Positions 1 through 7,701 of a stretch of DNA of 64,000 nucleotides are shown here, in pieces. Below the pieces are notes generated by a model that saw only the letters and a list, made by a program, of their open reading frames with translations, was not told the DNA's origin and did no database searches. How positions within the stretch are numbered: the stretch's first letter is position 1; each line of letters begins with the position of its first letter. The translations under genes and the position numbers were made by a program. The stretch spans positions 869,501 through 933,500 of the forward strand of contig NZ_CP019937.1 of assembly GCF_002117445.1 (NCBI RefSeq), given 5' to 3'. This DNA comes from Ketogulonicigenium robustum (lineage in GTDB: Bacteria > Pseudomonadota > Alphaproteobacteria > Rhodobacterales > Rhodobacteraceae).

Positions 1-1
1 A

Positions 2-1078
2 ATCGGGGCGATGTATCGGGGGGACTTCCGCCGTAAGACGACGCTGGCCGAACACGGATTCCGCCTTCCTAGTTGCATGGATAACCGCCCCCTGAAGTTC
101 GAGGAATGGGACGCGATGCGGCCGCAGACCGTTTTCGTCTCGGCGACGCCAGGCCCGTGGGAGATGGGGCAGACGGGCGGAGTATTCGCCGAACAGGTGA
201 TCCGCCCGACGGGACTGCTCGATCCGGTCATCGACATCCGGCCCATCGAAATGCAGGTCGACGATCTGCTGTCCGAAATCCGCAAGGTTTCGGCTGCGGG
301 CATGCGCACCTTGGCGACAGTGCTGACCAAGCGCATGGCCGAAGACCTGACCGAATACCTGCACGAGCAGGGCATCCGCGTGCGTTACATGCACAGCGAC
401 ATCGATACCATTGAGCGTATTGAGATTTTGCGCGACCTGCGTCTAGGGGCGTTCGATGTTTTGGTCGGCATCAACCTGCTACGCGAGGGGCTGGATATCC
501 CCGAATGTGGTTTGGTCGCCATTCTGGATGCCGATAAAGAAGGGTTCCTGCGCAGCGAAACATCGCTGGTGCAAACAATCGGCCGCGCCGCACGTAACGC
601 CGAAGGCCGCGTGATCATGTATGCCGATCGCATCACTGGCAGCATGCAGCGCGCCTTGGCCGAAACTGATCGCCGCCGCCAAAAGCAGATCGCCTATAAC
701 GAAGAACACGGCATCACGCCGCAAACGGTGAAGAAAAACGTCGAGGACGTTTTGTTCGGCACCTTCGCAGGCGACACCGACATGGCGCGCGTTACAGCGA
801 CGATCAAACCCGGTAAAGGCGGTAACTTGCAGGCGGTTCTGGATGGTCTGCGGGCCGATATGCGCAAAGCCGCCGAGAACCTTGAGTTCGAGGAAGCGGC
901 GCGGATGCGGGATGAGATCAAGCGCCTTGAAACCGTCGCGCTGACCATTGCCGACGACCCCCTGGCGCGTCAGACCGACGTGGATGAGGCTGTCGAAGAC
1001 GCCAAGAAGGCGGGCGGTCGGTCGACTGCTGGGCGGGCTGGCCAGCGGGGCGGCAACAAGCGCAGCAAGCGTAAGTAG
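2..1078 (+). CDS. uvrB: UvrABC excinuclease subunit B (3' part)
   Basis: UvrB is the DNA-damage-loading helicase subunit of nucleotide excision repair; it receives DNA from UvrA and recruits UvrC. The reading frame is open from the first bases of the window, so only the C-terminal ~358 residues are present. Visible are the helicase motifs [11 protein letters not shown] and QTIGRAARN, and near the C-terminus the UVR domain ([17 protein letters not shown]) that contacts UvrC. The protein ends in a basic, Gly/Lys/Arg-rich tail. The stop is followed within 20 nt by an 11-bp hairpin. Family assignment is certain; the start lies outside the window. Confidence 0.97.
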   Translation: MGAMYRGDFRRKTTLAEHGFRLPSCMDNRPLKFEEWDAMRPQTVFVSATPGPWEMGQTGGVFAEQVIRPTGLLDPVIDIRPIEMQVDDLLSEIRKVSAAGMRTLATVLTKRMAEDLTEYLHEQGIRVRYMHSDIDTIERIEILRDLRLGAFDVLVGINLLREGLDIPECGLVAILDADKEGFLRSETSLVQTIGRAARNAEGRVIMYADRITGSMQRALAETDRRRQKQIAYNEEHGITPQTVKKNVEDVLFGTFAGDTDMARVTATIKPGKGGNLQAVLDGLRADMRKAAENLEFEEAARMRDEIKRLETVALTIADDPLARQTDVDEAVEDAKKAGGRSTAGRAGQRGGNKRSKRK

Positions 1079-1095
1079 TTAATCGGATATTAACC

Positions 1096-1121
1096 CTCAT
1101 GCGGCTTGATAGCCGCATGAG
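1096..1121 (+). terminator. 11-bp perfect hairpin after uvrB
   Basis: Arms 1096-1106 (CTCATGCGGCT) and 1111-1121 pair perfectly around a 4-nt loop, 18 nt after the uvrB stop. No T-run follows, so it is not a classical Rho-independent terminator; it may be a 3' end stabiliser or weak terminator. Both candidate ATG codons of the next gene (1099 and 1117) lie within the arms. Confidence 0.5.
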
Positions 1122-1815
1122 ATCGTGCTGGCCCTTTCTTTTGTTGGGATTTCTGCTGCCGACGCAGGTGGCCGCCGGCGCATGGCCGCGCGACGAGGGC
1201 GAGGTTTTTATCAGCCTCGGCGGTAATGTCGCGCTCTTCTCCTCGGTGCGGCCCGTCCACTACGACCCAACTTATTATGTCGAATATGGGGTTACGCCGT
1301 GGCTTACGGTCGGGCTGGATGGCTTTCATGCCGACCGCGGCGCCGCGCGCAATGCCTTTGGTTTCGCGCGAATACCGTTGCTGCAAAACGTTGCGGGCCA
1401 TCAGTTAGCGGTGTCGGTGGCCGTCGGGCAACTGCGTTACAAAGGGCTGGATCGCGATGCCGAAACCCTTCCCATGGCCCGTTTGGCGCTGCATTGGGGG
1501 TATGGGTTAAATGATGGCTGGCTGGCTGCAGATGTGCAGACGCAGTTTCATCTTCCGCGCGATGGGGCGGATGACGGCCCCGATCTGTCGCAAAGCAAGG
1601 CCGACCTCACATGGGGCTACCGTTTCGGCGGCCACTGGATGATGACGTGGACCTTGCAGTTGGGCTACGGCCTTGATCATGACTTTTATGCCAAAATAAC
1701 ACCCGCCGCAGGGTTCGAGCTGCGAGAGGGGCTGTCGCTGCGTGGCAGCTATACCCAAGCCCTCTCGGGCGACCGCGGCGCTGCCCTTGGCTTAGAAGCA
1801 TGGTTCACGTTTTAG
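1099..1815 (+). CDS. Putative outer-membrane beta-barrel-type protein
   Basis: A 238-residue exported protein with no family I can name. It has a short basic N-terminus, a hydrophobic stretch ([17 protein letters not shown]) that reads as a signal peptide cleaved near AAG-AWP, then a body of alternating polar/aromatic strands (for example [17 protein letters not shown] and [15 protein letters not shown]) ending in Trp-Phe-Thr-Phe. A terminal aromatic residue is typical of outer-membrane barrels. The start could be ATG 1099 or ATG 1117; neither has a clear ribosome binding site and both sit in the uvrB-distal hairpin. Barrel assignment is inference from composition and the C-terminal Phe. Confidence 0.65.
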   Translation: MRLDSRMRSCWPFLLLGFLLPTQVAAGAWPRDEGEVFISLGGNVALFSSVRPVHYDPTYYVEYGVTPWLTVGLDGFHADRGAARNAFGFARIPLLQNVAGHQLAVSVAVGQLRYKGLDRDAETLPMARLALHWGYGLNDGWLAADVQTQFHLPRDGADDGPDLSQSKADLTWGYRFGGHWMMTWTLQLGYGLDHDFYAKITPAAGFELREGLSLRGSYTQALSGDRGAALGLEAWFTF

Positions 1816-1879
1816 CGGTTTTCCGTGTCGTTCCGGCGACTTGACACGGCGTCAGAACAGGCGCACATAATCCAGCAGT

Positions 1880-1955
<76 letters not shown>

Positions 1956-2027
1956 CTACTCTTTTTAATCTGATTTATTGCCATAAAAACAATGGGTTGA
2001 ACGTACTTTGCCCAACCCAGTGTCGAT

Positions 2028-2053
2028 CATTCTGACTAGCCATTCTGACCAGT
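2028..2053 (+). repeat. Left tandem 13-nt repeats (putative integrase arm sites)
   Basis: Two abutting 13-mers, CATTCTGACTAGC and CATTCTGACCAGT, lie 72 nt inside the left att core. The same tandem pair (CATTCTAACCAGC, CATTCTGACCAGT), in the same orientation, lies 59 nt inside the right core at 9108-9133. Their placement on both sides of the joined core in the excised circle is what is expected of arm-type binding sites for a tyrosine integrase. Confidence 0.7.
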
Positions 2054-2076
2054 CCGTAGCTAGGTGACTAGGCGAA

Positions 2077-2646
2077 CTAGCATCCACCGTAGTTGCGATT
2101 TCCGCTGGACGTAATTGTGTATCTTCCGCCTCTAGGACCAGTGTAGCATGTGCGGCTCGCTGTAACTCGCGGTCGTGAAATCGCAGCCATCTCACGCGCA
2201 ACGCGTGTTCGACCAGCATTTGCCCATTGGCTCACACTGCGCCCCCACTCACATGCGAAGCCATCGCCATCGCGATCAAGCCCATGCGGATCAGAAACGG
2301 GTCCACCACTTCTTAGGAAAAACTGTTGGGCGGCGGCTGCACTAGGGAAATCACTGCAGTTCCGATCATACACGGGGGATGCCGACCGCGTGTATAGGCT
2401 TTGGCGATATGCGCTCGCAGTTCGTCTTCCGATGTAATCGGAACGGTTGCTCGTCTCCCCCCGCATACCAAGCTCGGCCTCAACGAAAGCAAGCGCTAGA
2501 GGCTCAGTCAGTGTGCTGCCGTGCTCAATCCAGAGCGATGCAGTGCTCATGGTGTCGTATCTGCTCTGCAACGCTTTAGGCGTGTTACACGCCGATAGAG
2601 CAAGCGCACCAACCAAGCTCACCAGTGCAATCCGAAGTTTACTCAT
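2077..2646 (-). CDS. Lipoprotein with excalibur calcium-binding domain
   Basis: A 189-residue predicted lipoprotein. The signal sequence ends in lipobox LSAC (Cys20). Near residues 95-135 is an excalibur domain: an NCSDFPSAAAAQQFF segment followed by the calcium-loop motif DRDGDGFACE. The C-terminus has a separate CYTGPRGGRYTITSSGNRNYGGC-like module (Cys-Tyr-Thr-Gly-Pro-Arg-Gly-Gly core), seen in small proteins of phages and islands. The middle is low complexity. It reads inward from the left end of the island, opposite to the recombinase genes. The role is unknown; surface calcium binding is inferred from the loop only. Confidence 0.8.
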   Translation of the reverse strand: MSKLRIALVSLVGALALSACNTPKALQSRYDTMSTASLWIEHGSTLTEPLALAFVEAELGMRGETSNRSDYIGRRTASAYRQSLYTRSASPVYDRNCSDFPSAAAAQQFFLRSGGPVSDPHGLDRDGDGFACEWGRSVSQWANAGRTRVAREMAAISRPRVTASRTCYTGPRGGRYTITSSGNRNYGGC

Positions 2647-3021
2647 TTCTCATCCCATTAATTAGTTACCCGGTAATAGTTCTTAAATTTGCGAAATGTC
2701 GAATATTAGTTCGCTTCATAAGCGCGGTAGCTAAAAAATTTCAGAAAAATCTGAGGCCCTGACCTTAACCAGAGTTGCTCCCGCGCACCCCCCGTGGGTC
2801 ACCCGCGCGCCCACAGAATAGCTCCCTCGCAGCGCCGGTCCGCCCACAGAAATGCTCCTGCGCGTGAGCGAATGGGGTTGGCAGGGCGCGGCATGACTGG
2901 CCTCTAGGGCATACCGATGTGGCCACTTAGAAACTCCTCTACGGATGTGGCTTCTGACTGTTGACAAATCAAAAGCCACATACTTATCTGGCCATGACCC
3001 TAGAAAACACACAGGCAAGTC
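2647..3021. other. Non-coding stretch between lipoprotein and recombinase
   Basis: No convincing gene here. The first 110 nt are AT-rich and could hold the lipoprotein promoter (minus strand). The last 110 nt hold the promoter/operator described at 2916-2989. Confidence 0.5.
2916..2989 (+). promoter_or_regulatory. Promoter with inverted and direct repeats for the serine recombinase
   Basis: A good sigma-70-type promoter: -35 TTGACA at 2961-2966, 17-nt spacer, -10 TTATCT at 2984-2989. A perfect 9-bp inverted repeat (ATGTGGCTT at 2945-2953, AAGCCACAT at 2973-2981) straddles the -35 and spacer. The half-site core GATGTGGC occurs again at 2916-2923, 28 nt upstream of the copy at 2944. This layout suggests a repressor, or the recombinase itself, occludes the promoter; the binding protein is not known. 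Confidence 0.6.
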
Positions 3022-3663
3022 ATGGCAACCATCCTCTACGCCCGCGTCTCGACCATCGACCAGAACATCAGCCACCAGCGCACCCAAGCCGAACAAGCGG
3101 GCTTCGTGCTGGATGAAGTTATCGCTGATGAAGGCGTCTCCGGCGTCACCGTTCCCCTCGCAGAGCGCCCACAGGGCAAGCGGCTGTTCGACAAGCTGCG
3201 GGCGGGGGATACGCTTGTGGTCCGCTGGGTGGATCGGCTTGGGCGCAACTATCAAGACGTGACGGACACGATCCGCCAGTTCATGGGGCAGGGGGTCGTG
3301 ATCCGCACCGTCATCAACGGCATGACCTTCGACGGCTCCACGAAAGACCCCGTTCAGCAAGCCGTGAGAGACGCGCTGATAGCCTTCATGGCCGCGACAG
3401 CACAATCCCAAGCCGAAGTCACGAAGGACGCCCAGCGCGCGGGCATAGCCGCTGCGAGGGAGAAGGTGGGCCGCTATCGCGGGCGTAAGCCCAGCTACGA
3501 CGAAGACACGTTAGAGACTGTGCTTGACCTCCACCGCGCTGGTGGCAAGCTGCTGACGATAGCGAAGGACTTGGGGCTGTCTCGGAGCACTGTCCGACAT
3601 ATCGTGGGCGATCCGCAGCGGGCACGGGAAGTGTTGGCGCGCTGGGATAAGGGCGAGGAGTAA
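3022..3663 (+). CDS. Serine recombinase (resolvase/invertase family)
   Basis: A 213-residue small serine recombinase. The N-terminal catalytic domain starts ILYARVSTIDQN, with nucleophile Ser10 and Arg8. The conserved segments DEGVSG and VVRWVDRLGRNYQDV (Asp and Arg of the active site) follow, then the long E-helix. The C-terminal ~40 residues form a helix-turn-helix (LLTIAKDLGLSRSTVRHIV). Such enzymes resolve or invert DNA between two short sites as tetramers. It has its own promoter just upstream. Carrying this besides a tyrosine integrase suggests a second DNA-rearrangement function or a composite history; no crossover site pair was identified. Confidence 0.93.
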   Translation: MATILYARVSTIDQNISHQRTQAEQAGFVLDEVIADEGVSGVTVPLAERPQGKRLFDKLRAGDTLVVRWVDRLGRNYQDVTDTIRQFMGQGVVIRTVINGMTFDGSTKDPVQQAVRDALIAFMAATAQSQAEVTKDAQRAGIAAAREKVGRYRGRKPSYDEDTLETVLDLHRAGGKLLTIAKDLGLSRSTVRHIVGDPQRAREVLARWDKGEE

Positions 3664-3668
3664 GAGGG

Positions 3669-3758
3669 ATGGGCGAGGTCATTCACAGCGTTGCCGTCTG
3701 GGGGATTAGCGGGGCGCTGGCTATCGCCGCGCTATGGTCGATCTGGCATAACTTTTAG
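3669..3758 (+). CDS. Small single-span membrane peptide (29 aa)
   Basis: An ORF of 29 codons begins 5 nt after the recombinase stop, with a purine-rich ribosome site (GGAGTAAGAGGG) immediately before ATG 3669. The peptide is mostly one hydrophobic helix (VAVWGISGALAIAALWSIW). Its coupling to the recombinase gene and its coherent membrane-span composition favour translation, but it is short and matches no family I know. Confidence 0.45.
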   Translation: MGEVIHSVAVWGISGALAIAALWSIWHNF

Positions 3759-4153
3759 AGCAACCCGACCCGCATCCTGACTTTCTGTTGAACTATCTGT
3801 CTTTTGTAGTCTTTAGCCACGCCAACAACATCTTGAGGTCAAATCCGTTAGGCGGGCTAGGTTGAACACGCTCGCAGAGACGGCAGAGCAGCCGCAGGAT
3901 AGCCAAGTGTCGCGGCCGCAGGACTCCGGTTCAGCGTTGGCATAGCTCTCTAGCCCACCGCACAGCAGCGCTCCGCTCGTGCAACATTACCCCTCCGTTT
4001 TGGGGAGCGCACTGAACCAGCAGAGCATCCGAAACCACGGACCTAAACACGCACAACATATTGTAGCCCCGCCACACAGGCCACCCATCCCCTCAGTCGC
4101 CGCTCCGGTTCATCCCGTGGGCGGCTTTTTCTTTTTCAATCCAAGGATCGATC
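3759..4153. other. Non-coding leader region before rnhA
   Basis: About 395 nt without a convincing gene. It ends in a strong intrinsic terminator (4099-4136) only 17 nt before the rnhA start, so rnhA either has a promoter inside the hairpin region or is transcribed by read-through. Confidence 0.5.
4099..4136 (+). terminator. Rho-independent terminator upstream of rnhA
   Basis: Stem GCCGCTC (4099-4105) with GGGCGGC (4119-4125), a 13-nt loop, then TTTTTCTTTTT. It ends recombinase-side transcription or acts as an attenuator for the rnhA operon. Confidence 0.75.
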
Positions 4154-4672
4154 ATGACCAACATCACCACCCGCGATGACCAGCCCGTCCAGAGCCAGAC
4201 TCGCATAGAGATTTACACGGACGGCTCCTGCATCGGTAATCCCAGCAGGTTTGCCGGATATGGTGCGGTGCTGCTACGGCTCGACGCGGCCGACAATATC
4301 ATCAACAGGCGCGAGATCAGCGGTCGAGCGGATGGAGAGACAACGAACATCCGCATGGAAATGACGGCGGTCTGCGTTGCGCTGGAAGCAATCAATCCGA
4401 ACTCTGCAGAACCGATCACCGTTCTGTCTGACGCCGACATCATCAGCAAAGCTATGAACGGATGGCTGGCCAAGTGGAAACTGGCGGGCTGGCGCAAAGC
4501 CAACGGAAAGCCAGTCGAAAATCGTGACCTTTGGGAGCGCCTCGACAAGGCTGTGTCGGGGCGCAGTGTCACGTTCAAATGGGTGCGTGGCCACAATGGA
4601 ACCGAGCATAACGAACGTGCCGACGCCCTTGCCCACCGCCAAGCCCGCAAAGCCGAACGGTTGGCCGCGTAA
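4154..4672 (+). CDS. rnhA: Ribonuclease HI
   Basis: Cleaves the RNA strand of RNA-DNA hybrids. All catalytic positions are visible: Asp23 (YTDGSC), Glu69 (RMEMTAV), Asp93 (LSDADI), His147 (RGHNG) and Asp157 (ERADALA). At 172 residues it is slightly longer than typical bacterial RNase HI because of an ~17-residue N-terminal extension. It is an island-borne second copy rather than the housekeeping gene, judging by its context. The next gene starts on the last base of its stop (TAATG), so the two are translationally coupled. An RNase H in an integrative element may help replication or act on R-loops; that is inference. Confidence 0.93.
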   Translation: MTNITTRDDQPVQSQTRIEIYTDGSCIGNPSRFAGYGAVLLRLDAADNIINRREISGRADGETTNIRMEMTAVCVALEAINPNSAEPITVLSDADIISKAMNGWLAKWKLAGWRKANGKPVENRDLWERLDKAVSGRSVTFKWVRGHNGTEHNERADALAHRQARKAERLAA

Positions 4673-5208
4673 TGCTGCACATCCAGAAACCGGAAGGGGC
4701 GCTCGTCGCCCCAATCTGCCAGCGATGCGCCCAGCCAGTCACCGCCAAGCGCAAGGATGCCCTCTATTGCTGCCGTCAATGCCAGAGAGCCGCAACCCGC
4801 CATACATCCAGAGGATCGCGCGTGGTTGAAAATAGCAACCGCACACATCGTCACTATGAGCGCGCCGCGTGGTTGTCTTACGATCTGAACCGGATGCAGT
4901 CACCCGATCGAAGAGAGATGCTGCTTGCTCTGCTCGAGGCGGCCTCCGGCTACGATGCGCCCCTGAGGAACATTCTACTCGACCCCAAGCTGCTCGGGGC
5001 AGAGCGTTCATCGCCAATCGGCAAGCTCGGGCCAGACAAGAAATGCAGTGATGCGTTGAACATCGCAAAGATGGCCAATGCGTTTTGCTTGTCCGAATGG
5101 GGCTGCGGGATACGTCATGCGACTTTGGACAACGGCAAGCCAGCGGGCAGGATTTTTAGAGAGGTAGACCAACGACAGGACTATGATCCGCCCCCGCACT
5201 ATAGATAA
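4672..5208 (+). CDS. Zinc-ribbon protein of unknown function
   Basis: A 178-residue protein coupled to rnhA by a TAATG overlap. The N-terminus has a treble-clef-like cysteine set, CQRC (Cys16, Cys19) and YCCRQC (Cys33/34, Cys37), followed by a basic stretch rich in Arg/His. This resembles short zinc fingers in proteins that bind nucleic acid or act on it. The C-terminal ~110 residues contain no motif I recognise (LLLALLEAASGYDAPLRNILLDP is helical). The coupling suggests it works with RNase HI. Function unknown. Confidence 0.7.
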   Translation: MLHIQKPEGALVAPICQRCAQPVTAKRKDALYCCRQCQRAATRHTSRGSRVVENSNRTHRHYERAAWLSYDLNRMQSPDRREMLLALLEAASGYDAPLRNILLDPKLLGAERSSPIGKLGPDKKCSDALNIAKMANAFCLSEWGCGIRHATLDNGKPAGRIFREVDQRQDYDPPPHYR

Positions 5209-5728
5209 GTTAGAGGATGGATGCCGTGACGGAGATGTAAACGAGCCCTCTCGGGCGTAAGACCACGCACGTTGACTATACCCGACGCAGGACCGCTAAA
5301 CTCAGCAGTGATAAGGGGGAGCAGGAGGCGGAATGCCCGTATCATGCCCCCGTAGCTCCCCTCTAGTGAACTGCTAAACCAACACCTCCACATGCCCCCG
5401 AGGGCCGCTATGGAGTTACTCGAGCCGCACCACGTCTCAGGCATCACCTCATTCACCCCGGCGAGGAAGGCCTAGCTGCGGATGTCGAACTACCTGCACA
5501 CTCCCACCGAGCTGCCGCTTGATCTCAGGTGAAGTTGTCCGCTAGCCTTAATTGAATCAACCGGCGGCTTAGGGCTCAACGCCTTGACCTTGGCGCTAAA
5601 CCCGCCAACAGGTCAGCCCGAAACAGTTATACCCACTTTGAGAGACAAAGTTACCGGTGAGGAGGCTTCCATGGCGACCTGCCGCCCAATGATTGCCGCT
5701 TAGGCGCTAGAGAAGGTTTGCAATTCCA
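5209..5728. other. 520-nt non-coding stretch in island
   Basis: No supported gene on either strand; open frames here have poor composition and no ribosome sites. Short GC-rich inverted repeats occur (GCCC-TCTC-GGGC around 5245), none followed by T-runs. It may be decayed sequence. Confidence 0.4.
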
Positions 5729-6373
5729 ATGTACGTTAATACTCCCTACAATGGCAGGATACTTGACATCTATTCCGAGCACTTTTCGCGCGTTTGGGTG
5801 GTTTTGTCGCCATTCCTGAGGCCACAGACGATCCCTTTTGAACGGTTCGTTCCGGGAACATACCCGACGAGAAATGAAATTCTTGCTGACTGCGAACCGG
5901 TGAGATGGGAGGAAGTACTACGCATAGGAGGTTTCGACACACTAAGCGATCTTGATATCGCCTTAAGGTCTTACATTCATGGCCTGACGCAACCGAACCA
6001 GCGCCTAGCAGATCAGCTCGATAATATGATCGAAGGGCAAAATCTTATCCCACCGACGGAAGGCGATCTTGCCCCGCACAATGAACGCAAATTTCTTTTG
6101 CGTCTGAAAAGCTTGGGTCACTCCCATGTTCTTGTATATAGCGAGTTCGGGGATTTCGTTGACCGGATGGCCATAGACGAGATGATTGTCAAAGACTGCA
6201 TTCCACCGCACGGCGTGATTTCGACTGACGACGGGTCTTTCCTAGTCGCATCGCATTGGGACAGTTGCTGCTCATTTCTATGCGCCAAAGGCTGTGACGA
6301 CGAGTTCAATGACCTTGAAAAGTTCCTCTGCACAGACATAACACACGTATACTGGGGTCTCTTTCCAATCTGA
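5729..6373 (+). CDS. Hypothetical protein (214 aa), possible immunity-type
   Basis: A soluble 214-residue protein with lower G+C than the chromosome. Preceded by an AAGG ribosome site about 12 nt before ATG 5729. Distinct features are RIGGFDTLSDLDIALRSYIHG in the middle and the C-terminal HGVISTDDGSFLVASHWDS and CTDITHVYWGLFP. From memory this recalls DUF2711-like and other SUKH-neighbour immunity-type proteins, but I could not verify that. Stand-alone, no visible toxin partner. Foreign composition fits island cargo. Confidence 0.6.
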   Translation: MYVNTPYNGRILDIYSEHFSRVWVVLSPFLRPQTIPFERFVPGTYPTRNEILADCEPVRWEEVLRIGGFDTLSDLDIALRSYIHGLTQPNQRLADQLDNMIEGQNLIPPTEGDLAPHNERKFLLRLKSLGHSHVLVYSEFGDFVDRMAIDEMIVKDCIPPHGVISTDDGSFLVASHWDSCCSFLCAKGCDDEFNDLEKFLCTDITHVYWGLFPI

Positions 6374-6419
6374 ATACTGTCGTTTCTTAACGGTTATCGA
6401 CGCCATCCAAACGCAGCAC

Positions 6420-6680
6420 TTGTCCGATGGTCTTACGAGCCGTGTTATCGCGACGGCTGGCGCTCGACGCAGAAATATCCGCTTCAAGATCGAAAATGCA
6501 GCGACACTGATTGCTCAGATTTGCGTCAATGACCCTAAACGCAAGGGGGCAAAGAAGTGGGTGGAGGTTAAGTTTAGCGTCTATCTGAACATCCTAAACG
6601 CGGCAGTATTGGGACTTGGAGCTTTCGGCACAAAGGCAAAGTTCGCTCGGACGGGCAGGTGGCGATCAGACGTCCAATGA
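6420..6680 (+). CDS. Hypothetical fragment
   Basis: An 86-codon open frame from TTG 6420 with no ribosome site of note, containing RRNIRFKIENAATLIAQICVN. It overlaps the next frame by 22 nt. Probably a remnant of an older gene rather than an intact one; no family recognised. Confidence 0.25.
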   Translation: MSDGLTSRVIATAGARRRNIRFKIENAATLIAQICVNDPKRKGAKKWVEVKFSVYLNILNAAVLGLGAFGTKAKFARTGRWRSDVQ

Positions 6681-6934
6681 CCCGCTCCGGCGAAATTAGC
6701 CACACCGCAATTGTTCGGTTGATTTGCGGAACCAAGCGGGGCCAACAGGCGCGCACCTTAGACGGCAATCCGTTGAACCTTCGGAGCGCCAACTGCGCCC
6801 TCAAAGGCAATCAAACAACCGCCGAGGGGCGCGTAGGGGCGGCCAAGTATGACTCCCTTGCGCTGTTGCGCCAACGGGCAGCTCTGCGCGATGCGGCGGC
6901 GGGCAAGGGGTATGATCTGCCTCTAGCTCAATAG
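6659..6934 (+). pseudogene. Possible HNH-endonuclease-like remnant
   Basis: A 91-codon frame containing TLDGNPLNLRSANCALKGNQ, which resembles the second half of HNH/AP2-type homing nucleases (the DGNPLDNRRSNLR region) but lacks the preceding His-His-Asp core. It and the preceding overlapping frame could be two pieces of one frameshifted gene. Low certainty. Confidence 0.3.
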
Positions 6935-7155
6935 GCAGCGTCAGTGATCCTCACCATTACAACCGCAGGGACGACTTCGGTCGCCTCCGCGTGTGACCTC
7001 CTATGCCCTCGCTGCGTCCAATGGTTGAGCCCGCGTCACCATTGATTGGGAGAAAGCAGGAGAGCGGCACTTGGGATTCATCGATTCCATATCTATGCTA
7101 ATCACACGGCAGCGCAGATTGTCGCAAGTTATGAGAATTTTGCGAAAGCTGAATC

Positions 7156-7575
7156 GTGATTTTGAACTCTTTTGATGACCTAAATGCGCTGCTTAACGGC
7201 CTATTCCCAGCGTTCGGTGCGACCCTCGCCGAATCTCTCCATAAGCAAGATGATGGTAACTTCACGGCGCACGGGCTTCGCATGGATTTCCGTGTCTTCT
7301 ATTGCGACCATATTGCCGATTTTGGGTTGGCCGAGAGTGTCGAGCTTTTTCGTGTTATTGAAGAAACAGTTGCAGCCGACGCGGATGACAACAATCCAGT
7401 AGCAAATGCGCTCCGCACCTGTTTTCTCGAGGATATTTCCAGCAGCGAGGTTGGCGAGGCCAGCAAATCGCTTATGGGCCCATCGAGTCGCGCGTATTTC
7501 GACTTTTGGCACGTGTGGCCTTCTGGCCCTGCTATCGGCTACATTGACGGCAGTGGTAGTCCAAGCGAGCGCTGA
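7156..7575 (+). CDS. Hypothetical small acidic protein (139 aa)
   Basis: Starts at GTG 7156 with GAAAG upstream. The protein is acidic and soluble. Its core VELFRVIEETVAADADDNNPVANALRTCFLEDI matches a pattern I associate with small immunity-like proteins (Phe-x2-Ile-Glu ... Asn-Ala-x2-Thr-x-Phe-Leu-Glu, as in DUF7674-type proteins); this is from memory and unverified. It lies between long non-coding stretches, with no toxin beside it. With the 5729 gene it could form cargo of orphan immunity genes. Confidence 0.55.
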   Translation: MILNSFDDLNALLNGLFPAFGATLAESLHKQDDGNFTAHGLRMDFRVFYCDHIADFGLAESVELFRVIEETVAADADDNNPVANALRTCFLEDISSSEVGEASKSLMGPSSRAYFDFWHVWPSGPAIGYIDGSGSPSER

Positions 7576-7701
7576 CCCTCAATGGAGTTCTGGCGCGTGT
7601 GAAACGGCACCACGGGGTGAAAGCCCCGCGCTTGGACAAGGGCCGCCCAACGACTGAGAGCCACCTTATCAGGCCTTTTTAGGGTGTTGGGTCTGCTATG
7701 G

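Noticed and set aside
2731-3411. 226-codon minus-strand frame overlapping the serine recombinase
   Set aside because: Overlaps a gene with clear catalytic motifs; no ribosome site or recognisable domain.
5245-5262. Terminator in the island gap (GCCC-TCTC-GGGC)
   Set aside because: Only 4-5 bp and no T-run.
5199-5456. 85-codon minus-strand frame in the island gap
   Set aside because: No ribosome site, odd composition, no family; treated as non-coding.
6920-6990. tRNA-like stretch (TAGCTCAATAGGCAG) suggesting a D-arm
   Set aside because: No acceptor stem, T-loop or consistent anticodon stem can be paired around it.
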